A stretch of 64,000 bases of DNA, taken from NCBI RefSeq assembly GCF_019399895.1, contig NC_091867.1, positions 6,399,501 through 6,463,500 of the forward strand, given 5' to 3'. This document shows positions 38,486-52,116 of this stretch, in pieces. The first letter of the stretch is position 1; the number at the start of each line of letters is the position of its first letter. The DNA is from Cardiocondyla obscurior (lineage: Eukaryota > Arthropoda > Insecta > Hymenoptera > Formicidae). A program made the position numbers and the translations under genes. Below the pieces are notes generated by a model. The model was not told where the DNA came from. It saw nothing but the letters and a program-made list of their open reading frames with translations, and did not search any database.

Positions 38486-39135
38486 CCCGAGTGGAAATTT
38501 ATCTAGCTAATCTGATTTTACAGCTAGTGTTTAGATCGCGCAGATCAAATATATTTCTTAATTAGTGATTAGCTCGGTACAGAAAATAAAGTTGTCATTT
38601 AAAGAAAAAGAAACAAAATCTGTCTAGTATCGATCGTCTAGTCACTGTCCAGCGCGGATCATGTATCTAAATACATAGATATCCAATTGTTTTTCACCGC
38701 GTACTTTTTTACTGTCGTGTGTTGACCTTACGCAACGCTCGCTCGACTGCCGAATTCGTCGGGCAAACCAGTTCTCACCGTCTGCCGCCCGCGCGTCCTC
38801 CACCTTGCGAACTTAGAGCGAGAAAAAATTGCCGACCAGATGTCAACACACGCACGCACTCACACTACCGCGGCGGTCGGCGGATCCGGCGGATTCGGCA
38901 GTCGAGCATTGCGTAAAAAGGTTCACGCAGTAAACGAGTTACGCGGCGAAAAACGTTTAGATATCTAGCTTTTCTAGCTCGTTATCAGTTAGTAATAATT
39001 ATCTCGTACTTGGTACATTTTGAGCGTTACATTTCTGGCTCAGTGCTGGAGACAGTTTTGTTAGGCAGTTACGGGATGAACCACGAATTGACTAGCTAAT
39101 TATTAGGTAACGGTGGGAATCAATTTCCACTCGGG
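38486..39135 (-). mobile_element. Inverted-repeat element, CCCGAGTGGAAATT family, copy 2
   Basis: The 650-bp element is in opposite orientation to the copy at 5370. It starts CCCGAGTGGAAATT and ends AATTTCCACTCGGG, flanked by TA on each side (38484-38485 and 39136-39137). That is a good target-site duplication for a Tc1/mariner-type element. Internal sequence, including the GC-rich centre, matches copy 1 through most of its length. No transposase frame is seen. Confidence 0.85.
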
Positions 39136-39817
39136 TACCTTCTTCGCCGCCGCGTATTTCCGTGACACTCGGAGGCGGCTTAATGCACAGGTCGAGTGAT
39201 GACTTACGCGAAATACACCGCGCTGTGTGTTTAATTAACGTGACAGCCACCTGAGAACTCTCCGCACGCTAAGCTTCGCGTTTCTGATAGTCGCTCAAAA
39301 GGGAAGTCCGAACAAAAGCAGCTGGATAACGAGCCTGAGCCGGAACGTCTTAACTTGGAACGCGTGTGCACGTCGCGTCAGTTTTCTTTGTAATGCTAAT
39401 TTGAAAATTATTTCAACGAAATTAGACGAGGGAGGAAACGCGAAAAAATAAAAAAAGAAACACGGAACATGGGAAAAATCGATGGCGCTAGTCCGGCGAA
39501 TAATCTTTGGAAATTTTATGCACGCACCGCATATCCCACGCGTTTCACCATTCCGCTTTTTCCAAATTGACGCACGTCATTCTGAATGCAAGTTTTTAAT
39601 TAACTTACCGAATTTCACGTAACGCGAGAGAAAGATACGCCGATATCGATTTAATCTGCGCGAGCGGAAATGTAACAAACTGTTTATGGAATTAATGTTT
39701 AATCAAATCTATTATCAAGTACTGGCAAATTTCCAAGTTTGATAAATACACCGGATGGATGAAGTACACGTATGTGTTCCCCTCGCGAGCGATATATTCG
39801 TTATTTAGTAAGTATAT

Positions 39818-40039
39818 CCCGTGTGGAAATTGAGCTTAACCGTTACCTTATATATAACCAGCCAGCCAATTCGTGGTTTATCTCGTGGCTATCTAGCAAA
39901 ATTGTTCAGCACTGAGCCTTATATGTAACGCTCGAATCGTTGCTAATACCAAGTTAGCCACTAGTCAAGGAACATATCTAATCTGCGCGATCTAGCCGCG
40001 CTGCGAAATCAGAACGGCTATGATGAATTTTTACTCCGA
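39818..40039 (+). mobile_element. Inverted-repeat element, CCCGAGTGGAAATT family, deleted copy 3
   Basis: About 222 bp. It starts CCCGTGTGGAAATT and keeps the two outer portions of the family, including CAGCACTGAGCC near the left and CTAATCTGCGCGATCTA near the right. It lacks the GC-rich middle. It lies 680 bp from copy 2 and is more diverged, so it is an older internal-deletion derivative. Confidence 0.65.
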
Positions 40040-43000
40040 ACTGCGTGTCCCGCAACAAACCTCGAAATATCCGCGGAATTGCGGCGCGTTTTCGCGTTTA
40101 TCGTCAAACTTTTCAAATTCGGGATAAAAAGTAGCGCGTAAAGTTTGTTCGTTGGGTGAGGCGCGGGGTAAGTGTCGCGCAACATGCCGCCGGGCGTAAT
40201 ATCGATATCGATATGGCCGCACGCGCGACGTCAAATCGCGTGCTGGGGATCCATAGCGTGCTCCCCAGTACTATTAGATCAATAACTTTGAACATTCGCC
40301 GGGACACCCTCCCCATGTCGGAACACGGCTGTCGATCGATTGCGAGCTTGGACGGTGCCCTCTCCCCCGCTGTCGAACACGCGAGATTCAAAGACCCCCG
40401 AAAAAGTAATAACGACGGAGTTTTGTTTACGGCCTCAATAATGTTCTTCCCTCCCGAAAAATTCTCCGATATTTTTTAATAAATGAAAGAGCTTTAAGGC
40501 TGATGAGCTGGATATGCAATCCGTCCCGTGTCGTAACGTTGCAGCTGCATTTTTAATTAAAGAATGCATGGTGCTTTATTTATTTATTTATTTATTTTTT
40601 TATTTTTTTTTTTTAATTCTTTTGATACTAAAAATAATATTAGAATGTTGTAATATTTTAATTTAAAAAATTCTAGTAATATTAAATAATATTAAAATAT
40701 TGTAACAATTAAGTTTGAAAATATGTTATTAAAATGCATATTAATTTTCGCGAGTTTAATACTTCCGAAAACTTTTGAGTTGTTCGAAATATATCAAGTG
40801 TCCCGATTGAAATCAGAGTCGATTCGTGTATCTGCAATAACGACGGCATTTTTATTTTTAATTGCTCTGTAGAAACATGTCATATCTAGATACAGATATT
40901 TTTCTAACTTTAGAAAATACCATATAAATATCCCGTACACATATAGTGCCTGCTCTAAGATTTGCAATAATAGCTTCTCATTAATATGTCACACATACTA
41001 TTTCTGCAGAGCTGTAAATGTACTTTTGGACAAGAACACAGCGCACCGGCTGAAGTATAAATTTAGTGCCGCAGTTCATTCACGTCCTTCTAATAGCAAG
41101 ACATTAATCTCCTAGTAACGCAGGAAAAGTCCTTAAGAAAGTAATCACCTTCGCTAAAGTAGCATACTTAATACAAGTTAGATTTATAAATTATTTATTT
41201 TATTCCCGTGTATTTACATGCAACAATTTTAATAAATTGCTTTCATGCATTAGCAAAGTCATCAAACATTAAACTAAAAGAGTTGAGCTCAAGAGTCGCA
41301 ATTAAAAATTAAAAATGCTCGTAAAATATAATTGCAATAAATGAAAATGTTCGGTATTAAATCAGAAAAAAATTTTGTAATACTTTAACAGAAGATTTCA
41401 TTAATAAACGGCGAAACGTCAATTCTTTTTTATATATCGCGTTCATTCGAGATAAAAAGAAGAGGAGCTCGTCGAGCGGCATTATACTCGATGTTCACGT
41501 CAAAGTGATTACATTTTATCGATAATGGGATTCGCGTTGGCTGTGCGACTTGTCCACGGGAGTGGCAGCAGCCAGAGCCGCTTTGATGTGAAGACCGGTC
41601 AGACGCTACTAGTAGTATAGCCAGAAATCGGGCATCCGACGGATCGTTTATCGCATTAGCAGATGGTCCACGGTTCCGCGCGCGGTACCTTCGATAAATT
41701 GGGAATTACGGCAATACCGAAACTTTGATGTGGCCCTGCTAGTTCCAGTCCGAAGTCATTTCCCGAGTCGCTTTAAATACAAACGCTAGGCCGTCGCCGA
41801 GATAATCGCGATACCCGTGCCGAAAATGCTCCCGGAAAAAAAAAAAAAAAAAAAAAAAATTTAGCGAGTCCCTTAGCGCGAATATTTGTCCGCGTAATTA
41901 TATTTCGATGCAGCACCAAATTAACCAGTCACTTCTTACTTGCTTCTTACTTAAAGAAAGCTGTTTTACTCCTAATCAACTTCGGAAAACGAACTACGGA
42001 TATATGTGTGCGTCTTGCAGGGTACATTAAGCACATCTCGTTCTTTAAAATATAATTTAAATATACATTTAAATATTAATTATCGTCGCTCTTTTTCCGT
42101 AAATACCGACCGCGACGTCCTACATAATTATAAATGCTATAGTCGTCGGTCCGGCGAAAAAGAGGCTGTTAAATAAATCTCGCGCGTGTGCCCCGTTACA
42201 TTCTGTCGCAAAACGAGCTTAACGTGCCACGTAATGCTGAACAAGAGCATTTACATTGCACGCGATTAACGTCACAGGGCGAAGCGAATTATGCGCGCAG
42301 TACGGAAAGCGCACCCCCTCGAAATGCATCGAACCCCGCGAGCTCGTCATTACGTCGCGCGGCCGAATTAATATCCATCTATTGCATATCAAATTATATT
42401 AAACGCGCGTTTATGTTATCGCGTTTGTGACTGCGCCGTTATATCGCGGTCGTAACGTCGCAACTTATTGACGTCATTAGCTCTAATATTGAAAGGTACG
42501 CCCATAGAGACGAAACTCGACGGAAAATTATTAAATAGCAAAGTAATTTCTGCTTTTGTTCACGCAGCGCTCTGTCGAAAAACCTCTCCGTTGTGATAAT
42601 ACGCGGATCGTGTTTGCCGTCGGATTTGTTATTTTCAAAACTCGGATTTCGCGTTGATATTCAATTTCGCGTCGAAACGAAGCCCGATAAAATAATAAAA
42701 TAAATTAGCGATTCGTCGCATGTATCGAGTATCATTTACATCGCACGATATTTGCGCGACACAAACAGGCAGATTTTATCGCCGACACTGCAAACGTTCA
42801 ACGGATTTATTTTCACTCATCGGTCGCGTCGTGTTCCGAATAATCGCCCTTTCTTGCCGCTCCGATTAAAGAGTTGAATCACTTTGCGGGACCGACTGCC
42901 TTTTGCACCCGGCGGTTTTTGTAAGTATCGCAAACGCACGCGCGTTCCAGAACTACAATCGACTCCAGAACTAATCACTGTAATCCGGATCTAATTTGGC

Positions 43001-43837
43001 GCCGCGCTGGCAGCGAGCGAGACTCCCACTATAGGATCAATCAGAGACAATAATTGGAAACTTGTACCAAACGACAATCCCAAAGACGACTACAATAGTA
43101 GGCAGATAATTGATATCGAATATATCAAGCGATATATTTCGGCGCCCACGCGTGTGTAAAATTTATAATATATTAAAAATTTGCAAGAACTTTTCAATTA
43201 TATACATAATCGTCAAAATTATATTCATCGACAGAGATATTATAAAATTATAATCAAGTCCGGAATTAACTATACTTCCTTCTTAGTCTAAATGATACCT
43301 ACGTTTTAAAAAAAATTCTAAAGATATTGTAGGGCTTGAAGGGGTCTAATCAGCTCAAACTCGTAGTTTCGCGTATCGAAAGTTCGACTGCAATAAAATT
43401 CTTCATCGAGAAGTTCAAGCGGATCGCGCGCGTGAATGAAACGGAATTCAGCACCCGTCCTTTGAAGGGAGATGTGAAGGCCGAGGGAGGGTGGGGGCGG
43501 GGAATTAGCGGGATGAAGACATTTTATTGCTTTATTAACGCGAGGAATGTTCCATCGTCGCTTTCCCTCGCGCGTAAGGGAAGCTCGCTAGAAGCTCTCG
43601 GCGTTGCGCTCGCGCATAATTACGCCGATGTCGGCCACACAGCAGCGTGGGACCCTTTTGCGCCACGTTTTTGTCAGACGAACGAACGGGGAGCGAGATT
43701 TCTACAGGCCACCTCGCGTGCCTGGAAGTTCGCGTGCAAAAATGGGTCGCACATTTCGTTATGACGTATTGCCCAACGGATCCGCCGCTTTGTCCGCGTT
43801 TCTGCGTGCCCCGCGCATCTAGCCGCGGATTAATTAG
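40040..43837. other. Gene-poor stretch
   Basis: No gene is supported. It contains a TTTA-type simple repeat near 40577-40602, a 24-base poly-A (41836-41859), and one end of a fold-back MITE-like sequence near 43225-43275. Open frames at 40156-40479 and 43336-43764 have no recognisable content. Confidence 0.5.
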
Positions 43838-43970
43838 AGACGGGATTAATTAATTACGGCGACCTCGACGAGTTCGACCTAGGAACGTCCCGCTTTGCCG
43901 TGTTCGACACGGAGTCGAGCAAGAAGTCGGTTCTCATCACCGAAAACACGGGTTCTAATTACATTTACAC
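43838..43970 (+). CDS. Possible coding exon of unknown gene
   Basis: This 133-nt block reads through as xTGLINYGDLDEFDLGTSRF followed by AVFDTESSKKSVLITENTG and SNYIYT. Third codon positions are mostly G or C in the middle, and the sequence is clearly unlike its AT-rich flanks. A possible acceptor (AATTAG) precedes it and a GTATGT donor follows at 43971, just before an in-frame TAA. There is no start codon, so it could only be an internal exon. The family is not recognised and no partner exon was found. A relic of a coding sequence is the main alternative. Confidence 0.35.
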
Positions 43971-46900
43971 GTATGTTGATTAATTGAGACGTAATGAAGA
44001 TCTGCTACATTTGCTACATTTGTTACGTGCGTTTTGCTCGAAAGCAAATAATAGCAGCATGAATAAATGCTATTAACTTCGTTAATTGTTTCATATAATT
44101 AGTAGCGTGCGGAGTTTAATTTCAAATAAAATATGTGTTTTGTACGAGATGTGTTTCGTATTCCTTGCGAAAATAAAAAAAATAAAATAAAATAAAATAA
44201 AAAAAAGAAAATTAGAACATTTTGGAGGAACATGTTTTTGAGTTTAATGCCAGCATTGCTAAGTATAGAGCTCGTAACCCTCTCTCGCCGAGAGGCTAAA
44301 GTTAAGGACTTTCAGAAGGATTTCTCGACACGATAGCACAAATTGGGTTTGCCAGATCCACATGTAAGACCTTCCTAAAGGAATGAAATTTGCCTGACGT
44401 CGCCCAACTATCTTTCAAGTTATTCCACCGTGCATTATTTGTCTGGCAAAATGTAGAAAGCTAATCTATCATTTAAAACGCGGGGAAATAATTAATAATT
44501 TATAATGTAGCTGTACGGCGGCTGTTGCAAATGTTATTACGTTAAACTAATTATAAATGTAATTAAGCTGAAATAAACCAAGCTCAAAATTAATAGAAGG
44601 AATAAAGAAAAATGCCGGCTCGCGTTCACAAGCTCTATGTTAATATTACTTTGCGTTAATGAAAAATAATATCAATCAAAGCGGTTATAAAAAAAAAAAA
44701 ATATTGAATAACAGACCGAAAAATGACGTGTCAAGTAAAATATTGGTATTCAGCTTAAGCTACAGCGCGAAAGTTTGACGGCGGGGTGAAAGCAAAAAGG
44801 CTCTCTCGGAAAGATCTGTCAGTCTCCCGCGATAATGGAGCAGCGAAATTTCCTTTATGCATCGCGCAAGCTGCCTCTTGGTAAATAATTTCGCCGAGTC
44901 GACTGCCGGCGACGGATGCAAAGCGGATAATGATACCCCGGCAACCTAATATCATTGATATCGTGACATTTCCTATCGCGAAATGCCTCGCGGATTCGTC
45001 GGCCCTTGTTTGCGATACACCGCAAATATTCCGTGTCTAGTTTCGTACGATAAACGCGAGGAAGATCGGGTGTGCCTCCTGCACTTCCTTGTGCATTGTA
45101 CGTATAATGCCGGATATGTTGCACGTTACTCATTATAAATAACACGAGCGTCTGACGTATCGGAGCTGCTGCTAATCTTCTTATACGTCTTGGGATTTAA
45201 CTGACATTCCGATCATTGTGTTTTAATGACTCGCGTTACTTCCGGCAGAGAGAAATTTTTACGTTTAGGATCAGCGTGGCGTAGTTATCAACCGTCTCGG
45301 AATTACGCTGAGAGCAGACTGCACTCGCTTTCGGAGCGAACTACAATTTTATATTTCTACCAATATGCTGAACTCGATTATAATACGTACCTATAATTGA
45401 CCCGAACATATTTATCGTTAGAAATATAAGATTATGATCGAAAAGTAACTATACATTTTCTTGCCAGCAAAAATACTTAAGCTTCAGGTTTATTCTGTCC
45501 GCGAAAAATTCTACATAGTGAATTGAATAAATTTTCACGAACGCGAAAGACGAAAATAATTCCTACATTATTATCTACAATATTGCAAGCAGTTTACGAC
45601 GGAAAACAACGACGGAAAATAATCCGCCGAAAGCAAACGAGATGTTGCCGCGTGACAAATATTTTTCGCGACGTCGGCAACCGCTATTTAAATGCGCTTG
45701 AAAAACTGCGTCTTTCCTGGTGTCAACGAGAATAATACAAATGGGTGCGCGGGTGGAGGCCGACGCGTGGAAACGCGCCAAAGTTTGTTCGATTCAATGG
45801 CAACCCCCTGATACGTTTATAACCCTCGACGAAGGGTTGGGTAGACCGTAACGATATTAAGTGGCGGAACGTTGGGAGAGAACACTAAATTACATTACTC
45901 TAAATTTCCATTAAAAACTTGATTTATACAACTAACTGTTGAGGTCGCGCCCACATATAAACGACAAACATTTTATAAATCCATTAACCAGCCTTTCGTT
46001 TACATTGGTATTTTCAGTTTTATATAAACGATCCATCATTTTATTTGCAAATAAAATAAAATAAAATAAAATAAAATAAAATAAAATTAAAATGTGCAAA
46101 CAAAGAACGGATCAATGATGGATCGTAGCTCGAGGATTAAATAAATTTACAGATATAAAGTCGATATTTATGATATAAATCAATGCGGTGCTCAATTTAG
46201 ACTTTGTCGCGCTTAATTACTGGGACACGTTCGTCGGGAAAAAGCTGTTTGCGACTGTAGCAAAAACCGTGAATCTAATTAACATACGCTCTTAATTTCG
46301 GCCGAATGTAGAAGCGCACGGCAATAAGGTTTCCTTTTTTTTTTCTTTTCTCTTTCTTTCTGTTTTTTTTTTTGCAAAAATTGTAAAGTAGCTCTCGCTG
46401 TCGCGCGCAGCCAAAAAGGTTCGATAACGAGACGAATGCTTCGATTATTATGTAACAAACTTCAGAGAGAAATGTATTTCGCCAACGGCAATGTGCCGAA
46501 AGTACAATTTGCTTTGGGCTAAGAGGATTATTTGTTAAATATCTCCTTCTTGTGAAGTAACGTACCATCGATTCGCGTCAGCGCGTGTTACATCGGCTAC
46601 GAAAACGTCGACGATGACCCTTCACCCGAACGGGAGATCCTCGTACCTAATGCGCCTTTAAATTTTCCTCGAATTTATCGGTACATTTTTACCTGAGCGC
46701 GATATTTACTGGCGCTCACCTGCCCTTTATAATCAGCTGCTTCGAGCGCGAAATCCCTCGCTCCGATACAACTTGTGTAAAGTACATGCTTTAAAGAGAA
46801 AAGCATTTTTTTTGCGCTATAAATAACGGCGACGAGGAAACCGGCGGATCGATAGGACATTTATATATAACAAAAGAAAAAGCAGTGTAAACGACGGATA

Positions 46901-49900
46901 AGCACTTCGCTTTTTAAACCGGAAGACGTGCCATCCCCGTCACATGTATCACCTCAGACTTTACGCGATTTACGGCAAGTTCTTCCAAACTTCTTGGTAA
47001 CTTTATCCATTAAGTAAATATGCATTTGTCTTTAACTTGTTTTCTGGATAAAAGCAACGTGACACCTGAAGAAGCGAAACACATGACATAGACGGACGTT
47101 AAAACAACGGGTCCCAAAATCGCGTAAATCTGATGGCAATATTACGCGTTATCATACGTGATCGGTGCAGAGAGCAACTAGTACGACAATTACCGTACCT
47201 GGTGTCAAGCCGCGCGTACGTCCGTGATGAAAATACTATCCCTTCAGCTGATTTCCTAAATCTCTAAAACCTCCGAAGTGCACACACGCGGCCGGGAAAA
47301 ATAAAAAACGGTAATCGAGGCGGCGAGAAGCGTCGCACGCGCGCGAACGCGGCGCGATCGCGCGGTCAGATGTTCGACAAAAGGGAAAAGGGAGATACGA
47401 AGGCGGAAAGAGAGAAAGAGAGAAGAAAGAAAGAAAGAGAAAAGGGAAAAAGAAAGGAAAGAGAGTCGACAGCGAACAGCCGTGGCGGAGGAACTAGGAG
47501 CGAACTCTCTCGTTGCGAGGGAGTCGCGGCACGATACTGACGAGTCGTTCGTGGGGCGCGCGGACCTCATGCCTCCACCAGGATCTCCATCCCCACCGGT
47601 CCGGCGCGGCGCCGCGCCGATATTCAGGGCCGCTTGATCCCGCAGCGTTTCGTCGCGATCCCGAGACGATTCCCCGTTTAATATCTCTTGGAGAGGAGGA
47701 GCTAATTAATTGCCCGCGTATTATACCGCGCACGGATTCCGCATTTTACAAATTATCATTTTGTGCCATTCAACCGTTTCAACGTGAACGAACGTACGTA
47801 AGCTTAGGAGAGCGACTTGAAATTGAGAATAAAAAATTGCGTAATAGTCTGGCGAGAAAAAAAAAAATTCTAGGCAATTACTGGGACTGAATTAATAGAG
47901 AAAGCTGTACATGATCGCTCAACAGAAAAAGAAAAAAGAAAAGAGAAAAAAAAAAAATAAAAAAAAGACATCGTTATGTAAACTACTTTTAAGTGAGATA
48001 AGACAACTGACTTTTCATCGCTGCAAATGAAATTAATCACTTAATTCACGTTAATCGTATAAAACGCACGGGCAGCTCAAGTAATAATTAATTAAGCGAT
48101 ATTAAAGCTGCGAAGAGTATAAATGAATGGAAGTTAATGAGAGGATATTGATTATAGGGACGCTTATGAGTGTAATTGCCATCATCGCAGGCACCGCGCT
48201 GTTTCCGATACTAAACTAACTTTCGATTATCAAGGAAATTAATTAAGATTTCAATGAGCCGATAACATCTTTCTATTCTATCCTTACTATTGCGGCGAAC
48301 ATAGGGTTCGAAAAAAAATTGCACAAGACAAAATCTCGCCGCCAGCGATTACGTGACGTAATTAAATTGCCCCCCCCAAAAAAAAAAAGAAAAAAAACCC
48401 GAGCTACAAAGCGACTGTGCGAAAGGGTACGCTCTTTAAGTATAATACAAATCGGTCATCAAAACATTTTCGAACGTTAATTCGCCGGAATAGCAATATT
48501 AAACCCACGCGCGCGGTACATTGTGGAATTGTATCGCGAATCACGTTCGTTTGAAGTTACGCCGCACTCTCATCTCGTTTCTAAAACCACCCCTCGGGCT
48601 TTTGCAAATCTACCGGGCGCGCTTGGAGCAAGCCCGATAAAGATAACGCTAAATATTTAAACCTAGAATAAATGTTTATTCGCCAATAAAACGCCGTCGT
48701 AAATGGTCGTTCTTAGTTATGCCCGTCCCGCGGGTATGTTGAGGCCGTAACGTTCCATTCAGGACGCGGGCACTCGATTGCTATGAACTTTCGATGTCAC
48801 GACTCTACGATTCTTATCGGAGTCCTCCTCGGGGATTGCGTCGTTTATTACGTATCGTCATTATTACGTACACAAGGAGGCTCAGCTGGCTAATTTTCAA
48901 TCGCATTATCGACTACGGTAATAATAGAAATAAAGATTGCAGGTTTGAGATAAAAATGCGTGGAAAAGCATAAATTGAATGTGAAATTGAGCGGCGGATT
49001 GAGCATTAGAGACATGAATAAAAAAAAAATTGCGTTTAAAGAATTTAAAATAAAGACGACGATAATTGATAAGTATAAACTCATCCGCGATAGGATGCGG
49101 GAGGAAGCGGCACGAAGGCGGAAAGAAAAGGCGGAAAACAAAAGTGATTTCTGTTCTTTTCAATCTCCATCGTACTCCCGGAGATCGAAAGGTTAGTCCC
49201 GCCAATTGGGTCCTTGCTGCTTTCTCCTTTTCTTATTATTAGCCGCAGCTCTTTTGACTCGCCAGTGATCTATTATCCGCTTACGTCATCGCCCGATACA
49301 TTACAATGTGTCATAAAACGAGATAGGATCCGCGAAAATCGCGCAAAAATCTTTCGCTACCTCCGAGGCTCATCCAACAAAGTCGTTTAAAAGATTGACG
49401 CCAATCTTACGAAACAGAAGATATACGATCTCGGGCGCACTTTCTCCCGACCTAGTGAGCAACGTGGGCTGATATAAAAGGACTCTTTTCAATGTCAAGG
49501 CGTGGATACCTTCGTTAAAGAGATATCGATCATTCCAATCGCCCAGAAAACCTCTTACGATCAAACCTAATACCCCGTTCTAGTTTCTTTCTCCTCCTCA
49601 TTCTTATTTTCTACATTTCGTACTCCTGATTAAAACGTTAAGTCGTCTTTTCGCCGCGGAAATAATAAAAATAAAAAAAAAATAGAAAAATAAAAAAATA
49701 AAATTAATCTCTGGTTCGCAAGAAAAAAAAACGGCAAGACGGGACTTTATCTTTTTTTCTTTTATTCGTCTGGAGGAGATCATTTCTAGATACGTTGAGG
49801 GATAATAGCGGAAGCGGCGGAGCCTCGAAGCGATACGATGTATCATACCAGATGCTCAACGGTTTACGAATTGCCGTGAGGGTCACGACGTGCGCTGTAC

Positions 49901-51535
49901 CCGCAGCGGAATCGTAAAAGTAACCGCGGAGCGCAACTTTCGATCGTTTCTCGTGATGTGACGTACCGATAGCGCCCGTAGTAAGCGCTACCCAGTGAAT
50001 GACACGATCTCCCACGCCTCTCTATCCGTCTTGCCGGCTGCGAGGAAGTCTCTCGAAGAGAGAGGCGACTCGCGGGCGCATCCTTTTACTGATGAGCGCG
50101 TCGCGCCAGTAAACTCACTTTCATCTGCGATATTAGCCAAGGCGAGCGGAGAAGTCGCCTTTCGATTCGCGCGGAACACGATCGAGAGGCCTGCCGGCAT
50201 CTACGAGCGTCCTCGGATCAGCGATTAACTCGCGAGGGTGTTCGATTCGATCTATGTCCTATATAGAAGCTGACAGCACATAACTAGAATGTTCGCTATA
50301 AATCTGCGCTATGAGCGCGGCTTGGAATTAACACGTTACTCAGACCGTCTATGTAATAATTTTTTTTTTCGAGATTGAATCAGGATCTACGACATCAGGA
50401 TATTTTTCACGTGAAAAAAAAACGAAAAATTCTGGCGATTTAACTGTTTGACGCGACTATGATCTGCAAACGTGACAGTGACGAAAATACAAGAGACACG
50501 GCGTTTGCTTTAATCCTGCATTGTCCTCTTTTCCTGGGAGTACATTGTACGCGCAAATAAAACGACATCGCCGCGCGCTATTGTCCTCCGATGCACTTCT
50601 TCGTGACGGTAATAACGGCGGGCGCGTGTTGAAAAAAAGGAAAAAGAAAAAAAAAGAAGAAGCAGAAAAACACACCCTTCGCGAAAAAGTCAAATTACAG
50701 TGGAAGTACCGGCGCGGCTCGCGGCGAGCACTTTTCTTGAATAACGTATGCGGACGTGGTTACGGTGCGACGTAACGACGAAGCTAGGCAGTACTTAAGA
50801 GGCGTTGAAATATGAGAAAGAATATTTTTAAATGTGCACTTTAACACTTCCCCTTCCCGCAGAGAAACCGTGAAAATCGTAAAACTTTTGATTAAAAAAC
50901 TAAATTGATGGGCGCGTGTATATTTTACTATTACATTGTTTTTATAATGCACCGGACAGCACTTTAAGCGACGCTGTCGACGCTAGTGATTATTAAACAC
51001 GTTCGTTTCAGGACGAAATTTGTATGCGACTTCGGGTATCCACAATAGGTTCCTTACGCGTTGCATCGCGTCAACTTGCCTGAACATTCAATTCTATTTT
51101 GGAAAGTTACCGGCGTGTCTCGACTTCGCAACTATAGAATCAAGAATTATTCATCACGCGCTATAAATTACAGTCGACAGTTTGTTGACGTCGCGTCAGC
51201 CAGCCTAAGGACTCACTTTCTTCCCCGTCATGATGCAAACTAATTGTTCGGTCATTGTCCTCCTACTTCTTTACGTTTTCGTTACGCCTAGCTCACCATC
51301 TGGTATTTCAATAAAACCGTTCCCTAATTCGTTTAATTAATTTGCGAAAGAAACGCTGACGGCATGTGTTTGAGATATGATGCGCCGCCTCGTCGGGGAT
51401 CGTATTTTAATTTTCCATACTCGCTCGCAGCGAGTTATTAAAATTGTACAAAAGTCAATTCATATAAAACGCTCGGAAAAAAATTTTGATTCGATATTTA
51501 TCAAAAGAAATAAAGAACCACAGAATGGATTTAAT
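43971..51535. other. Gene-poor stretch
   Basis: No gene is supported. Simple repeats lie at 44177-44206 and 46049-46088 (AATAA-type), and a purine-rich GA/GAAA tract at about 47400-47465 precedes a CpG-rich patch (47500-47730). A 78-codon plus-strand frame at 48960-49196 is lysine/arginine-rich with a helical middle, but it has no other support. Confidence 0.5.
45307..45468. mobile_element. Fold-back MITE, CACTGAGAGAAAA family, copy D
   Basis: The right arm is clear: CATATTTATCGTTAGAAATA, then GATTATGATCGAAAAGTAAC. The left arm is diverged, with a start near CGCTGAGAGCAGACTGCACT. Ends are approximate. Confidence 0.5.
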
Positions 51536-51772
51536 TAATTAACTTCGTCACTGACCCCAAGATAGAAAATGAACTAAACATTTTTCCGAAAATAATGGAA
51601 AGTGAAAACCCGGTGCGTGGCGCGCGTTATTACATTCGAACGTTAATTAAGCATAATTAATTTCGTCACTGAGCCCGAGATAGAAAATGAACTAAATATT
51701 TTTCCGAAGATAATGAAAAGTAAAAACCCGTTGCGTAGCGCGTGCGTTATTACATTCGGACGTTAGTTAAAC
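51536..51772. repeat. 118-bp tandem duplication
   Basis: Two adjacent copies begin at TTCGTCACTGA, at 51544 and 51662, each containing GATAGAAAATGAACTAAA and a CATTCG-ACGTTA stretch. They differ by scattered substitutions, so the duplication is not brand new. No coding frame is present. Confidence 0.88.
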
Positions 51773-51865
51773 GTAATCATTTCTTTATGATAATTATAAA
51801 TTGAGTGGCGTGTTGCCGGTTCACTTACATTTGCAGAATTTGGTTAGGTTAGGAGAGGTTATTTT

Positions 51866-51912
51866 CCGTCCGTCCGTCTTTCCTTCCTTCCTTCCTTCCT
51901 TCCTTCCTTCCT
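51866..51912. repeat. (CCGT)n(CCTT)n microsatellite
   Basis: Three CCGT-like units are followed by about eight CCTT units. Just to the left is GGTTAGGTTAGG, two units of the insect telomere motif TTAGG, too short to mean an interstitial telomere. Confidence 0.9.
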
Positions 51913-52116
51913 GTCTTTCGTCGCAGTATTCCAAATTATCCTGACATCTTGTAGTACTTTACATCACTTTACACTGTGTTACACTGCTCTGCTTTTTCTT
52001 AATAATCACTATCACTGGTCACTGACACTATCACTCGAGAGACGAACGCCCGAAAGAACGACGCTGGATTATCGCGGCGATTTTTTCCGATTAAAATTGA
52101 GAGGCGCGACGAACGA

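Noticed and set aside
48960..49196. 78-codon lysine/arginine-rich plus-strand frame
   Set aside because: It begins with ATG and ends in a stop, but AT-rich lysine codons alone give such frames. There is no domain, no splice context, and overlapping frames occupy the other strand.
51847..51858. GGTTAGGTTAGG as an interstitial telomere
   Set aside because: Only two TTAGG units are present, which is expected by chance in 64 kb of sequence.
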